From NCBI GenBank assembly GCA_000507305.1, contig DF239029.1:62001-126000 (forward strand): 64,000 nucleotides of DNA, in the 5' to 3' direction. The notes under the pieces were generated by a model, which had not been told where the DNA came from, did not search any database, and saw only the letters and a program-made list of their open reading frames with translations. Each line of letters begins with the position of its first letter. The first letter of the stretch is position 1. This DNA comes from Breviolum minutum Mf 1.05b.01. Taxonomy: Eukaryota > Sar > Dinophyceae > Suessiales > Symbiodiniaceae. The translations under genes and the position numbers were made by a program. Below, one piece after another: positions 63,463 to 64,000 of this stretch.

Positions 63463-63839
63463 CTGACCATCCATCCGTGGCGGGGAAGTATTTCGGGAAT
63501 GGTTACACCACCAAAGTTGAAGAAAATAGGCCAAAAACCCAAAGGAAGCCGGATCATCGACTCCAACCATCCATTTACAGGTGCGAGCTGTTCGTTTCAG
63601 GGGAGTATTTTTCAGATGAAACAATGATTGGTCTCATCAAATGGTCAGTATCATTTAGTATTATACCGTAGCATCACCAATATGATTATATAGTATCTTC
63701 AACATCATCAATAATGTCTAAAGTAGTGCATCGTACTATTGATGATGGTGTTGTTGATCATGACTATGACTATGATGACGATGACGATGACGAAGACGAT
63801 GACGATGACGATGACCATGACGATGACGATGACGATGAC

Positions 63840-63879
<40 letters not shown>

Positions 63880-64000
63880 CTGATCATGGCTTATGGAAAA
63901 TACATGATCGACATATGTTCGATGACAAATAAGAAAGAAACAATACGACACAATGCTAAATGACATGCGACTATGCGCTATATTCACACCATCAATACAT
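63463..64000. other. Right edge: intron or upstream part
   Basis: Contains a family-C terminal repeat near 63580-63607 and a GAT/GAC microsatellite. The CFAP44 N terminus must lie further right. No exon recognised. Confidence 0.5.
63765..63880. repeat. GAT/GAC microsatellite
   Basis: Over 35 triplets of GAT and GAC. Open frames through it are artefacts. Confidence 0.95.

Noticed and set aside
63060..63140. Open minus-strand stretch ADVLVSVELTEIAPSWE as an exon.
   Set aside because: No clean splice sites or family match; exons 1 and 2 join directly.
1..64000. tRNA, rRNA or spliced-leader genes, promoters or terminators.
   Set aside because: None recognised by eye on either strand; the window appears to lie inside one transcription unit.

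Overview
The window looks like nuclear DNA of a dinoflagellate. It is AT-rich, has no bacterial-type operons and almost no long open reading frames, and is full of short palindromic elements. On the minus strand I can thread 61 short exons into one reading frame. The introns use GT, GC and also GA as the first two intron bases, always ending in AG. The GA/GC donor usage is the strongest pointer to a dinoflagellate. Species cannot be told.

Nearly the whole window, from about 63.46 kb down to about 1.83 kb, appears to be the inside of a single gene on the minus strand: CFAP44 (FAP44/WDR52). CFAP44 is the WD-repeat and coiled-coil protein that, with CFAP43, forms the tether/tether-head complex of inner-arm dynein f/I1 in motile cilia and flagella. 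Both ends of the gene lie outside the window. My model has about 3.56 kb of coding sequence (about 1,190 codons) in 61 exons averaging under 60 bases, separated by 60 introns averaging about 1 kb.

Layout in transcript order (right to left): 63.5-52.9 kb, first beta-propeller, including the family-diagnostic peptides DYLLSVWDW, RFWKMATTFTGLKLQG and SDITGYLELPDGK; 52.5-41.2 kb, second propeller; 39.5-36.7 kb, acidic and lysine-rich linker; 36.8-28.8 kb, further propeller blades; 28.05-2.4 kb, alpha-helical/coiled-coil tail with an internal acidic stretch at 6.1-4.0 kb. Exons 59-61 at the far left are tentative.

The introns carry at least nine families of roughly 80-130 bp foldback (MITE-like) elements, here called A to I, plus microsatellites. 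Several elements sit exactly on splice junctions. The intron at 38628-38740 is essentially one family-C element, and two exons take their 3' splice site from a family-D terminal repeat. This is the signature expected of introners, transposons that create introns. No second gene, tRNA, rRNA, CRISPR array or plus-strand gene could be supported.
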